Below, piece by piece: positions 7,733-16,321 of a stretch of DNA of 35,784 bases. Both the position numbers and the translations under genes were made by a program. The stretch comes from a bacterium (lineage in GTDB: Bacteria > Zhuqueibacterota > QNDG01 > JAGLOF01). How positions within the stretch are numbered: position 1 is the stretch's first letter; each line of letters begins with the position of its first letter. The notes under the pieces are model-generated. The model saw only the letters and a program-made list of their open reading frames with translations, did not search any database and had not been told where the DNA came from. The stretch spans positions 1 to 35,784 of the forward strand of contig JAFGRY010000011.1 in the NCBI GenBank assembly GCA_016934955.1, written 5' to 3'.

Positions 7733-8218
7733 TCAATCAAATATTTTAATTAACAGTTTTTCAAAACGATCGACAATCTCATGACTGGCTTCCGCCAGTC
7801 CCGTGCTTCTCACTTTGATACAGTGAATGTAGAGGTACTGCCCTTTCAGATCGACGGTGAACGTTCCCGGCGTCAGCGTGATTGAATTGGCCAGAAAGAC
7901 GATGCCCATTTCCGATTGCAGTTTTGTCTTCACCTTTACGATGCCGGGATCGATGGGCAGCTTCGGATGCAGCACCCGGTAGGCAACATCAAAATTGGCT
8001 TTTGTCATCTCCCAGAGAAACACCGGTATGTAGACAAGCGCCCAGAACCAGCGTCGGAGATCGAACACGGGTCCCGCTTTCTCGATGACGAAATTGCCGA
8101 ACAGCAGACCGATGATCAGGGCCACGACACCTCCGGCAGTCAGACTCTGAAGCGTGAAGCTCCAGGTCAGCAGTACCCAGAGAATAAAGGCGAACAGTAT
8201 CAGTACGATCTTTCTCAC
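7733..8218 (-). CDS. mrpE: Mrp antiporter subunit E (MnhE/MbhA-like)
   Basis: A 161-residue protein with two N-terminal membrane helices (FAFILWVLLTWSF; GGVVALIIGLLFG), a further helix (WALVYIPVFLWEMTKANFDV) and a cytoplasmic domain with the typical NSITLTPGTFTVDLKGQ segment. A GTG start at 8218 is used because GGAGG lies 5 nt upstream and the overlapping ATG reads straight into a stop. It is in the order D-E-F-G of the antiporter module. Confidence 0.9.
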   Translation of the reverse strand: MRKIVLILFAFILWVLLTWSFTLQSLTAGGVVALIIGLLFGNFVIEKAGPVFDLRRWFWALVYIPVFLWEMTKANFDVAYRVLHPKLPIDPGIVKVKTKLQSEMGIVFLANSITLTPGTFTVDLKGQYLYIHCIKVRSTGLAEASHEIVDRFEKLLIKIFD

Positions 8219-8219
8219 A

Positions 8220-9716
8220 TCAGCCTCCCAAAACCTTTGTTGCGTATTCCAGACCGGTGTAGAGAACGTCCGCGGCCGGTTTCAGGGTCACGGCGCTGAT
8301 CTGCGGCAGCAGAAGCAGCCCCATGCCGATGCAGAGCAGCGCGAAAACGATCATGGAAACACACATCAAGAAGGGTACTTCCCGTACATTTTTCCATTTC
8401 TCTTTGAGCGCGTCAAAAAACACATACCGCTGTACTTTCAGGAACGAGAGCAGTGTCAGAATGCTGCCGATGACGGCCAGAACCGCGAACAGCATCTGTC
8501 CCGCCTGCACACAGGCGACGATGATGATCAGCTTGCTCCAGAAGCCGTTGAACGGCGGCAGACCGGCAATCGAGAACGATGCGACCTGGGATGTGGCGCC
8601 GGTCACCGGCATTTTCCGCTGCAGACCGCCCAGTTCCTTGAGTTCGCGGGTATCGGTGGCGTAGACAACGGATCCGGCGTTTAGAAAGAGCAGCGATTTG
8701 AATACAGAGTGGTTGATGAGATGGAACAGCCCTCCCAGGATGCCCAGGGGCGTTCCCAGTCCGATCCCGAGCACCACATACCCGATCTGGCTGATGCTGT
8801 GATAGGCGAGCAGCCGTTTGAAATCCCACTGGCTCAGCGCCAGGAATACGCCCAGAATGATGGATACCACTCCCAGCACCATGAATATATCCTGTATCAG
8901 CGGCGTGATGCCGTACACATTGAAAAACAGCCTGCAGAGCGGATAGACGCCGAGCACCTTGATCACCACCCCGGAGAGCATGGCGGAAATCGGCGCCGGA
9001 GCGGCGGGATGCGCGTCGGGAAGCCAGGCGTGAAACGGGATCAGGGCCGCCTTGAGGCAGAAACCGGCCATGAAGAGCACACCGGCGAAAAGCACCGTGG
9101 GGGTGTGTCCGATCCCGGCAATCACCCGGGAGGCATCCGCGAGATTGAGGGTGCCGGTCGTCTGATAGAAGACGGCGATTCCCAGCAGGATCAGCGCGGA
9201 GGCGGTCCCCCCAAGCACCTGGTACTTGAACGATGCTTCAAGCTCTTCATCTTCGATGCCGAAGGCGACCAGTGCGTAGGAGGCGATCGCCGTGATCTCG
9301 AGAAAAACGAACAGGTTGAAGAGATCGCCCGAGAGAATGACACCGTTGAGGCCGGCAACCATGAGCAGGAACAGCGTATAGTATTTCCCCTTGTCCGTGT
9401 AACGGGCCATGTAATTGACGGAATAGAGGGTCACCAGCAGCGCCACGATGTTGACGATCAGCAGCATCAGTCCCGAAAGTCCGTCCATGACAAGGTTGAT
9501 GCCCACGGGAATATCGGCAATGGGTCGCCAGCCGCCGACAAAGTAGGTGACCGTCTTTCCCGAGGCGGTGATGACACCGTAGACGGAACAGTAGAGCAGC
9601 AGGGCAGTTATCGCGTTGCCGACCCAGTCGCTGAGACTCTCACGCAGCCTGGAAATGATCGGCAGAAGAAACGCCCCGCCCAGGGGCACGATAATAAAAT
9701 AGAGTAATAAACTCAT
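8220..9716 (-). CDS. mrpD: Mrp antiporter subunit D (MrpD/MbhH-like ion-translocating subunit)
   Basis: A 498-residue, about 14-helix member of the NuoL/M/N-MrpA/D family. The residues thought essential for ion translocation are present: TM5 glutamate E140 in LFVFLEITAIASYAL, the TM7 lysine in CLKAALIPFHAWLPDA, a lysine in VVIKVLGVY, and the LFHLINHSVFKSLLF segment of TM11-12. It works in the inner membrane as the core proton or sodium channel of the complex. It overlaps mrpC by 4 nt (ATGA) and lies 1 nt before mrpE. Confidence 0.92.
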   Translation of the reverse strand: MSLLLYFIIVPLGGAFLLPIISRLRESLSDWVGNAITALLLYCSVYGVITASGKTVTYFVGGWRPIADIPVGINLVMDGLSGLMLLIVNIVALLVTLYSVNYMARYTDKGKYYTLFLLMVAGLNGVILSGDLFNLFVFLEITAIASYALVAFGIEDEELEASFKYQVLGGTASALILLGIAVFYQTTGTLNLADASRVIAGIGHTPTVLFAGVLFMAGFCLKAALIPFHAWLPDAHPAAPAPISAMLSGVVIKVLGVYPLCRLFFNVYGITPLIQDIFMVLGVVSIILGVFLALSQWDFKRLLAYHSISQIGYVVLGIGLGTPLGILGGLFHLINHSVFKSLLFLNAGSVVYATDTRELKELGGLQRKMPVTGATSQVASFSIAGLPPFNGFWSKLIIIVACVQAGQMLFAVLAVIGSILTLLSFLKVQRYVFFDALKEKWKNVREVPFLMCVSMIVFALLCIGMGLLLLPQISAVTLKPAADVLYTGLEYATKVLGG

Positions 9717-10054
9717 CCGTGAAGTTTCCTGATTTTTCTGATGTCGAAGGTGTCATACTTCTCATAAATTTTAACGGCAAAGGATACCAGCAGAGCGGTG
9801 GTGCCGAGCCCGATAACGATCGCTGTCAGCACCAGCGCCTGGGGAAGCGGATCCACGAACACGGTACCCGGCGCCAGATCGCCGTCCAGTATCGGTGCGG
9901 TTCCTCCCTCCCGGTATCCTGCCAGGACAAAGAACAGATTCACCGCATACTCCATAATGATCAGTCCGATCGCAAGCTTGATAATATTCCTTTTAACCAG
10001 AATACCGTACAGGCCGACCAAAAAGAGGAGAACGGCAAGAATGAACACTATCAT
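9713..10054 (-). CDS. mrpC: Mrp antiporter subunit C (MrpC/MbhG, NuoK-like)
   Basis: A 113-residue three-helix protein of the NuoK family with LVGLYGILVKRNIIKLAIGL, EYAVNLFFVLAGY and the conserved PLPQALVLTAIVIGLGTTAL. It follows mrpB with a 4-nt overlap. Confidence 0.92.
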   Translation of the reverse strand: MIVFILAVLLFLVGLYGILVKRNIIKLAIGLIIMEYAVNLFFVLAGYREGGTAPILDGDLAPGTVFVDPLPQALVLTAIVIGLGTTALLVSFAVKIYEKYDTFDIRKIRKLHG

Positions 10055-10485
10055 ACCTTATCTCCTAACTTCAAAACAGACATGGTGATGAAGATGGCGA
10101 AGAGTGCAGCCGACACTTCGATGCCGATGGCGATATTGCAGAGCGGAATGATCCCGGCGCTGAACAGCTGCAGCGGCTCGCCGTGGTTGACCATGTTGAG
10201 GAAAAAATATCCCCCCTGAACAATGCCCAGCACCGCAATGAACCAGAAAAGAAAAATACCGATACTTTCGCCCAGGGTCGCCCGCCATTTCCCCCTGGCG
10301 GTGGTGACCTCATCCGCCCCGTATGCAAGTACCAGCAGGGTAAAGGCTCCGGCGATGAGAACACCGCCCGCGAACCCGCCTCCCGGCGTCAGGTGTCCGT
10401 GCAGGATAATGTAGACACCGAGCACGAGAATCGAGGGATACATTAGCCGGGATATCTGTTTGACGATAACTGACATACCTTTCAT
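10051..10485 (-). CDS. mrpB: Mrp antiporter subunit B (MnhB/MbhF-like)
   Basis: A 144-residue, four-helix protein with the MnhB signature LHGHLTPGGGFAGGVLIAGA after the first helix, and RLMYPSILVLGVYIILHG before it. It starts at an ATG overlapping the previous stop codon. Confidence 0.92.
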   Translation of the reverse strand: MKGMSVIVKQISRLMYPSILVLGVYIILHGHLTPGGGFAGGVLIAGAFTLLVLAYGADEVTTARGKWRATLGESIGIFLFWFIAVLGIVQGGYFFLNMVNHGEPLQLFSAGIIPLCNIAIGIEVSAALFAIFITMSVLKLGDKV

Positions 10486-11015
10486 ACCCGGTTCCTCCCC
10501 AGCTTGCGCAGAACAGCCGTAATACCGACTACCGATGTAAACAGCACCGTCGCTTCTCCCAGCGTATCGTAGGCCCGAAAATCAAGAATGACGGCCGCCA
10601 CCAGGTTGCCCGCTCCGGTGAGGGCCAGACCGTTGTTCACATATTCCGAGGCCATTCTCAGGGGCATGCTGCCGAATCCGGGCATCTGCTGAAATGCTTT
10701 GACGGCCGTCCAGATAAACACGAAAACGAACACAAGCCCGACGAGCCCCAGGAAAATCGAGTGTTTGCCGAAGGTTTCCACCGTGTCGGCCTTGGTTGTC
10801 TTCATGACCGCCGCGATCAGAATCACCAGGGTCATTGTTTCAACGATGATCTGGACAATCGCGAGATCCGGCGCCTGAAGTATGAGAAAGATTACCGTGA
10901 GTGCGAATCCGATGATCCCCAGCGAGATAATTCCCGACAGCAGATCCTTACTTTCCAGGGCCGCGATCGCACCCAGGATCATCAACACGATCAACAGGAT
11001 GAGGGCTGTAACCAT
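10482..11015 (-). CDS. MbhD/MbhE-type fused membrane subunit (DUF4040 plus MnhB-N-like)
   Basis: A 177-residue protein combining an N-terminal MbhD/DUF4040 domain (LESKDLLSGIISLGIIGFAL, LQAPDLAIVQIIVETMTLVI; residues 1-75) with a C-terminal MbhE-like part (YDTLGEATVLFTSVVGITAV). These correspond to the C-terminal part of MrpA and the N-terminal part of MrpB in classic antiporters, split off as in Mbh hydrogenases. The ATG at 11015 has GGGGAGG 6 nt upstream; a TTG one codon earlier is less likely. Confidence 0.85.
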   Translation of the reverse strand: MVTALILLIVLMILGAIAALESKDLLSGIISLGIIGFALTVIFLILQAPDLAIVQIIVETMTLVILIAAVMKTTKADTVETFGKHSIFLGLVGLVFVFVFIWTAVKAFQQMPGFGSMPLRMASEYVNNGLALTGAGNLVAAVILDFRAYDTLGEATVLFTSVVGITAVLRKLGRNRV

Positions 11016-11018
11016 CAA

Positions 11019-12845
11019 CTACCTCCCCATCAGCAAGATGAGAAAAATGATGAGACCAAGCAAAATATACAACAGATACAGATTGAGAAGTCCCGTATGC
11101 GCTTTTTTCAGAAGACCGCCCACACTGTAGGCGAAATTACTGCCGAGCTCATACAGATCGAACCACTTCGCCTCCGCCCGCTTGAAGAGTGTTCCCAGTA
11201 CGGGCAGATCGCGGACGGTGTCATAGAATCCGATGCCGCTGACCCGTGTGTCCACCGGCAGCTCTTCCCCCCCGGTAAAACTGTCGGCCTCCCGCACGTT
11301 TTTCAGATTGCCGGCAAGATAGATGAGGAAACCGATGATCAGACCGGCGAGGATGAGCAGGGTGGCCGTGCCCGCAGACCAGTAGAGGGGCATGGGGAGA
11401 ACTCCGGAAATCGTCGGTTTCAGCATAGCGGTGATCGGCTGCAGGAACAGGGTGATCGGCCCTGAAAAGGCGAATATGCCGAAGAGGACGCAGAGAACGG
11501 CGATGAACGCCATGGGGAAAATGATGAGAAATCCGCTCTCGCCGATTTTCGCCTTGACGATTTTCACCGGCGAGGTGCCGAGGAAAACGGCATGGGTCAG
11601 TTTCATGAAACTGGCGAGGGTGAGGCCGCTGCCGAACATCGCGGCAAAGAGCCATATGACCCAGAGACTTCCGCCTGTATCCTTGAGCTTCAGCAGACTC
11701 TGATAGATCATCCATTTTGAAACGAACCCGTTAAGCGGCGGGATACCCGACACGGCAAAAGCGGCGATCAGGAAGGAAACGAATGTCCAGGGCATCAACC
11801 GGCCGAGGCCTCCCAGGTCCGCGAACGAGTTGGACCCCGTCTGCTGTTTCACCGATCCCGCGGTAAAAAAGAGGCACGTTTTGTAAAGCATATGGTTGAT
11901 CATATGGAAAAGAGCGGCCATCAGCCCCAGCGCGAGGCCGGTGCCGATACCGAGAACCATATAGCCCACCTGGGAAATGGCGCAATAGGCGAGCAGTCTG
12001 CGGAAGTCATTCTGCATCAGCGCCATGGAGACGCTGGCGAGAATCGTGATGGATCCGACGATCAGCAGCACCAGGTTCACCGACGCATTCATGGCGAACA
12101 TGCCGAAACACATTCTGATCATGAGGTAAATGCCCAGCAGCTTGTCCAGGGATGCGGGAAGAAACGCCGTGACCGGAATCGGTGCATGCTCCGACACATC
12201 GGGAATCCAGGTGTGCATCGGCATCACGCCGGCTTTGGCGAACGCGCCCAGGAGCAGGGTGAAAAAGGCGGTATACGCTGCCAGGCTGTTGAAATGAAGC
12301 GATATGCCGTCTATCTGAAACGTCGATGAAAGCTGATAGATCAGGATAATTCCCAGCAGCATCAGGGCGTCGGTGCCGCCGATCACCGCCAGACTCTTGC
12401 GGGCCGCCGGCGCCGCCGCATCTCCTCCGGTGAGCACCAGCAGGTAGAGGGTAATCCCCAGGAATCCCCAGAACACCAGCAGCAGCAGGAGATGATTCGC
12501 CATCAGCGCTCCCGCCGTGGCGGCAAAGGTCCAGAGAATGCAGCCGTAATAGCGGGCGGGATAGAGGGTATCCTTCATGTACCTGAAGGAATAGAGCGCG
12601 ATGAAGAGCGTGAAAAAGCCGGCCGCAAGCAGGGTGAAGCCGCTCAGGTGATCGACCTTCAGGAGTACCGATCCGAACCGGGACCATTCCATCGGCATGT
12701 CGAGGAATATCAGCAGCGACAGGGTAAAGCCGAATGCTGTCCCGAGAAACGTGATCGCCTCCCGGATATACCGAACCTTCCCCGGAATGAAACAAAGAAC
12801 GCCGAGAATAAACGGTACCGCAATGACATATAACAGTGGATTCAT
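11019..12845 (-). CDS. NuoL/MrpA-like antiporter-type subunit lacking the TM5 glutamate
   Basis: A 608-residue, about 14-16-helix protein, the second ion-channel-type subunit of the complex. TM7 lysine (FAKAGVMPMHTWIPDV), TM8 lysine (LDKLLGIYL) and HMINHMLYKTCLF are conserved. At the TM5 site where NuoL has Glu144 (WEGVGLCSYLL), this protein reads WGFLGITLYLL, so Gly127 replaces the glutamate that normally pairs with the TM7 lysine. A long C-terminal extension after residue 470 ends in two helices. It lies between the large subunit and the MbhD/E gene; the start overlaps the preceding TGA by one base. It is likely a structural or modified-pumping subunit comparable in position to the extra antiporter subunit of Mbx/Mbs complexes. 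Confidence 0.85.
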   Translation of the reverse strand: MNPLLYVIAVPFILGVLCFIPGKVRYIREAITFLGTAFGFTLSLLIFLDMPMEWSRFGSVLLKVDHLSGFTLLAAGFFTLFIALYSFRYMKDTLYPARYYGCILWTFAATAGALMANHLLLLLVFWGFLGITLYLLVLTGGDAAAPAARKSLAVIGGTDALMLLGIILIYQLSSTFQIDGISLHFNSLAAYTAFFTLLLGAFAKAGVMPMHTWIPDVSEHAPIPVTAFLPASLDKLLGIYLMIRMCFGMFAMNASVNLVLLIVGSITILASVSMALMQNDFRRLLAYCAISQVGYMVLGIGTGLALGLMAALFHMINHMLYKTCLFFTAGSVKQQTGSNSFADLGGLGRLMPWTFVSFLIAAFAVSGIPPLNGFVSKWMIYQSLLKLKDTGGSLWVIWLFAAMFGSGLTLASFMKLTHAVFLGTSPVKIVKAKIGESGFLIIFPMAFIAVLCVLFGIFAFSGPITLFLQPITAMLKPTISGVLPMPLYWSAGTATLLILAGLIIGFLIYLAGNLKNVREADSFTGGEELPVDTRVSGIGFYDTVRDLPVLGTLFKRAEAKWFDLYELGSNFAYSVGGLLKKAHTGLLNLYLLYILLGLIIFLILLMGR

Positions 12846-14029
12846 CAGACACCCAACTCTTTTCTAATCTGTTTTGTACGTTCATGCGAAAGTTGTATCA
12901 GCGTATTACCCTGCAGCACCTGTTCCCGCCTGTTGTCGTGATCCACGACGACCAGCCGTTCGGTGCAGCAGTAGCAGGGATCGACCGCCGCCAGCACCAG
13001 GGCCGCATCGGCTACCGTCTCACCCACGCACGCGACCTCGTTCGAGGCGATATTCGTGTAACTCGGGGCTCTCACTTTGTACCGGGCCGGGAAATTCGAT
13101 CCGTCACTGAGGCAGTAATGGTAGACTTCGCCCCGGGGCGCCTCGGCCCGGCCGATACCCTCGCCCGCCGGCAGTTCCTTGATCTTCAGATCGATGATGC
13201 CCGGTTTCATCTTGTCGATGCACTGCTCGATGATCTTCACCGATTCATACATTTCGAGGATTCGGCAGACCGCCTTCGCGAAGACATCCCCTTCTTCCAG
13301 AACCACGATATCGAAATCGACCATCCCGTAGGCGAAATAGGGATCGTCCTTTCTCACGTCGATGGCCACGCCCGATGGCCGCGCCGTGGGACCCACCACG
13401 CAGTACTGTTTTGCCATCTCGTTGGTGAGGATACCGACACCGCGGGTGCGGGCCCTGATCACCGGATCATCCATGACCGCGCCTTTGAACAGATCGAGAA
13501 CCGGTTTCAGCTTGTCCATGGAAGCGCGGATCCAGGGAATATCGTCTTCGAGAATATCCCGGCGCACGCCCCCGACCTTGAACATGGCGTAGCTCTGCCG
13601 GTTGCCCGTTATTTTGTCCAGCAGGTCACAGACGATCTCGCGGTATTTCCATACCCACATCCAGACCGTGTTGTAGCCGATAAAATGGCCGGCAAGACCG
13701 AGCCAGAGCAGATGGGAATGAATCCGTTCGAGTTCACAGATGATGGTCCTGATATATTGCGCCCGTTCCGGAGCTTCGATACCGCCGAGATCCTCCATGG
13801 CATTGGTCGAGGCTGCCGGATGGCTGGTGGAGCAGATACCGCAGATGCGCTCCACCAGGAAGACAACCTGGTCCCACGATTTTGTTTCGGCCAGTTTCTC
13901 GATGCCCCGGTGATTGTAGCCCAGTTCGATCTCCAGCTTGACGACTTTCTCACCTTCCACATGCAGACGGAAGAATTCCGGTTCTTCCTGGAGTGGATGA
14001 TACGGACCGATGGGGATAATTTCGCTCAT
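12845..14029 (-). CDS. mbhL: Group 4 [NiFe] hydrogenase large (catalytic) subunit
   Basis: A 394-residue NuoD/HycE-like subunit. Both nickel-binding pairs are intact: C63 and C66 in RICGICSTSH, and C352 and C355 in DPCYCCTER. This separates it from complex I NuoD and from Mbx/Mbs, which lack one or both pairs. After R358 there is a 36-residue tail comparable to the C-terminal peptide removed from HycE, consistent with the maturation protease encoded at 19254-19754. It reduces protons or oxidises H2 at the cytoplasmic membrane face. It overlaps the NuoC-like gene by 4 nt. Confidence 0.92.
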   Translation of the reverse strand: MSEIIPIGPYHPLQEEPEFFRLHVEGEKVVKLEIELGYNHRGIEKLAETKSWDQVVFLVERICGICSTSHPAASTNAMEDLGGIEAPERAQYIRTIICELERIHSHLLWLGLAGHFIGYNTVWMWVWKYREIVCDLLDKITGNRQSYAMFKVGGVRRDILEDDIPWIRASMDKLKPVLDLFKGAVMDDPVIRARTRGVGILTNEMAKQYCVVGPTARPSGVAIDVRKDDPYFAYGMVDFDIVVLEEGDVFAKAVCRILEMYESVKIIEQCIDKMKPGIIDLKIKELPAGEGIGRAEAPRGEVYHYCLSDGSNFPARYKVRAPSYTNIASNEVACVGETVADAALVLAAVDPCYCCTERLVVVDHDNRREQVLQGNTLIQLSHERTKQIRKELGV

Positions 14030-14463
14030 TGATCCCTCCTCAGCGGATAGTTGCCTTCAGGCCAGTCGTCCGGCAGCAGCAGATGAACAGGATTGGGATG
14101 GTTGCTGAACGTGATGCCGAAGAGTTCGGCCATCTCCCGTTCGATCCATTCGGTTCCCTTGATGACCGAAGCCAGGCTTTCCACCTCGGGTTTCGGTTTC
14201 GGCAGAAATACTCTCAATGAAAATACCTGCGGCAGCTTGAAAAAATCGAAATGATAGAGAATTTCTATGCCTCCCCGGGGCGTATCCACCGCCGAAGCGA
14301 TGATAAAGCGTGAGCCCAGCTTCTCGAAGATGTACCTGCTGAACTCAACCAGATCCGCCGGTTCGATATCGACATAAATTCTGGTATCATTGTGCTCATG
14401 CCATTTCAGTATTTTCCCGTCAAACGCGCCTTTGATATCGGCTTTTATTTCATTCCAGGTCAT
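14026..14463 (-). CDS. mbhK: NuoC/MbhK-like 30-kDa-type subunit
   Basis: A 145-residue subunit with the complex I 30-kDa fold, including SLASVIKGTEWIEREMAELF and the C-terminal LLPDDWPEGNYPLRRD, the family signature. It holds large and small subunits together and is coupled to mbhL by a 4-nt overlap. Confidence 0.9.
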   Translation of the reverse strand: MTWNEIKADIKGAFDGKILKWHEHNDTRIYVDIEPADLVEFSRYIFEKLGSRFIIASAVDTPRGGIEILYHFDFFKLPQVFSLRVFLPKPKPEVESLASVIKGTEWIEREMAELFGITFSNHPNPVHLLLPDDWPEGNYPLRRDQ

Positions 14464-14476
14464 GCGATCCTCTTTT

Positions 14477-14902
14477 TCATGCCTTCTGTTTTAGCATTTC
14501 CAGTAATTTGGCCACACCGGCGATGATCCCCTCCGGTTTGGGCGGACAGCCCGGGATGTAGATATCCACCGGCAGCACTTCATCCACTGTTTTGGGCATA
14601 ACGTAGCTGCCTTCGAATACACCGTGCCCCAGCGCACAGGTCCCCACGGCGATGACCACTCCCGGTTTGGGCATCTGATCATAGACCTCCTTCGCCCGCT
14701 TCATGCATTTCATGGTCATGTTGCCGGTGACCAGAAGCGCATCGGCATGCCGGGGGCTCCCCACGAGGACGATGCCCAGCCGTTCCAGATCGTATCTCGG
14801 TGTCAGGCAGTCGAGAATTTCAATATCGCAGTTGTTGCAGCTGCCTGTGGAAAGGTGATAGACCCAGGGCGATTTCGTTAGTGCTTTGAGTTTGATTCCC
14901 AT
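14477..14902 (-). CDS. mbhJ: Group 4 [NiFe] hydrogenase small subunit (NuoB-like)
   Basis: A 141-residue subunit with ligands for the proximal [4Fe-4S] cluster in STGSCNNCDIE, VGTCALGHG and PGCPPKPE. The cluster next to the NiFe site accepts electrons from the MbhN-like ferredoxin subunit. It is short, as in Mbh-type enzymes, without the extra medial/distal clusters of uptake hydrogenases. Confidence 0.92.
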   Translation of the reverse strand: MGIKLKALTKSPWVYHLSTGSCNNCDIEILDCLTPRYDLERLGIVLVGSPRHADALLVTGNMTMKCMKRAKEVYDQMPKPGVVIAVGTCALGHGVFEGSYVMPKTVDEVLPVDIYIPGCPPKPEGIIAGVAKLLEMLKQKA

Positions 14903-14906
14903 GTGA

Positions 14907-15830
14907 TTAGAACCCCAATAACGCTAAGATAACAGCCGCAATACCAATAATGAGGACCGGGCCCCAGAAGAACCGCATCGCCTGGTCGATTCTCACCCGC
15001 GGATTGGTATTTCTGATAAGTACGATTACGACAAGCAGAACGACATACTTCAGTATCGACCAGAGAATATCCATTCCCTGAAAATGAACCCCGCCGAGAA
15101 ACAGGTGCACCATTACCATTGGGAGCGTAAACAGCATCATCATGCGGGTGAGCTTCAGCACGGCGAGCGGCGGACCTGAATATTCTACGAATACGCCGCC
15201 CATCAGCTCGGTCTCCGCTTCGGGGATGTCAAAGGGGACGAGTGTCAGTTTTGCCTGCATGCAGAGGACGGCCACGATCATCGCGAGCACTCCCGACCAG
15301 GAGCTGAATATCATGCCGTATGTCTCCTGGTAATGATATATCTGCCCGAGATGTACCGCTTCGGACTTGATGATCACCACCATGACCGCCAGCAGAAACG
15401 GCAGTTCATCGGCCAGCATCAGCTTCATTTCACGGCTCGCCCCCAGAGACGCTATCCTGTTTTTGGAAGCGAAGGCGCCTATGATCACCGCGATCGACGG
15501 GATCATCATTACATAGATCACGACAATCAGGTCGCCGACGAATCCCCGGTCGGGATAGAGGCTTGCCATCCAGATCATCGAGGAAACCAGGGTTACCGCC
15601 GCCAGTCCGAAAAGCGGTGCCAGCAGAAACGTTGCCTTCGAAGCCCCTCTCGGAACGATGATCTCTTTTCCCAGCAGCTTGACGAAGTCATAGAGAGGCT
15701 GAAACAGCGGCGGCCCGACCCGCCATTGCACTCTGGCGGTCACCTTCCGGTCAATCCAGCTCACCAGCATGCCGACGACAGCGGTGAACAGGAATCCGGG
15801 AAATATCACATAAGCGAACAAATATTCCAT
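14907..15830 (-). CDS. mbhM: Membrane anchor subunit (NuoH/HycD/MbhM-like)
   Basis: A 307-residue protein with about eight membrane helices. Family segments are visible: WIDRKVTARVQWRVGPPLFQ near residue 25, ELPFLLAVMVVIIKSEAVHL, and FDIPEAETELMGGVFVEYSG. It anchors the hydrogenase module to the antiporter module and carries the charged residues of the coupling channel. It begins right at the end of the ferredoxin gene (TAA then ATG). Confidence 0.92.
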   Translation of the reverse strand: MEYLFAYVIFPGFLFTAVVGMLVSWIDRKVTARVQWRVGPPLFQPLYDFVKLLGKEIIVPRGASKATFLLAPLFGLAAVTLVSSMIWMASLYPDRGFVGDLIVVIYVMMIPSIAVIIGAFASKNRIASLGASREMKLMLADELPFLLAVMVVIIKSEAVHLGQIYHYQETYGMIFSSWSGVLAMIVAVLCMQAKLTLVPFDIPEAETELMGGVFVEYSGPPLAVLKLTRMMMLFTLPMVMVHLFLGGVHFQGMDILWSILKYVVLLVVIVLIRNTNPRVRIDQAMRFFWGPVLIIGIAAVILALLGF

Positions 15831-16319
15831 TTACTTGTTTTCTTCCTTTTTCCATGGGATTGAATGGACGACTAACTGCTCATTGACGAGATATGTAAAC
15901 GTTGCCGGATCAGGTTCAAAATCACCGTAATGGATTGCCCCTTCCGTGCACCCCCCGGTGCAGACAGGCTTTTCACCGGCTTTCAGCCTGTCGAGACAGA
16001 AATCGCACCTCGACGTCGCGTAGGGGATAACTTCCGGCATAATCGTGCCGAACGGGCAGGCGTAGCTGCAGCTGTTGCAGGCGACACACCGCAGGTTATA
16101 CCGCTTGACGATACCGTTGTCCTGTTTTTCCAGCGCATCGGCGGGACACGCGGTCACACAGGGAGCCTCCAGACACTGACGGCAGGTGACCGCGAATTCC
16201 GCTATCTCCCGCAGGTACTGTATTCCCTGGTTGAACGGGTGATAATAATAGCTGCAGTCAGCCTTGCAGTCATCACAGTGCCGGCATTTCTCTAAATCGA
16301 TATAAAGTCGTTTGGCCAT
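15831..16319 (-). CDS. Four-cluster ferredoxin subunit (HycB/CooF/HydN-like)
   Basis: A 162-residue soluble protein with about four [4Fe-4S] motifs (CRHCDDCKADC; CRQCLEAPCVTACP; CVACNSCSYACPFG; CDFCLDRLKAGEKPVCTGGC). It would wire the flavoprotein module to the hydrogenase. The ATG at 16319 is preferred over a TTG at 16331 inside the preceding gene. It lies between the FAD subunit and the membrane anchor. Confidence 0.88.
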   Translation of the reverse strand: MAKRLYIDLEKCRHCDDCKADCSYYYHPFNQGIQYLREIAEFAVTCRQCLEAPCVTACPADALEKQDNGIVKRYNLRCVACNSCSYACPFGTIMPEVIPYATSRCDFCLDRLKAGEKPVCTGGCTEGAIHYGDFEPDPATFTYLVNEQLVVHSIPWKKEENK

Positions 16320-16321
16320 GG

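Noticed and set aside
8709..9707. 332-residue plus-strand frame opposite mrpD
   Set aside because: Antisense shadow of a conserved membrane protein, with Gln/His/Glu-rich nonsense composition.
12836..14032. 398-residue plus-strand frame opposite the hydrogenase large subunit
   Set aside because: Exact antisense shadow of mbhL, whose motifs are unmistakable; the plus-strand translation is His/Asp/Arg-rich and matches nothing.
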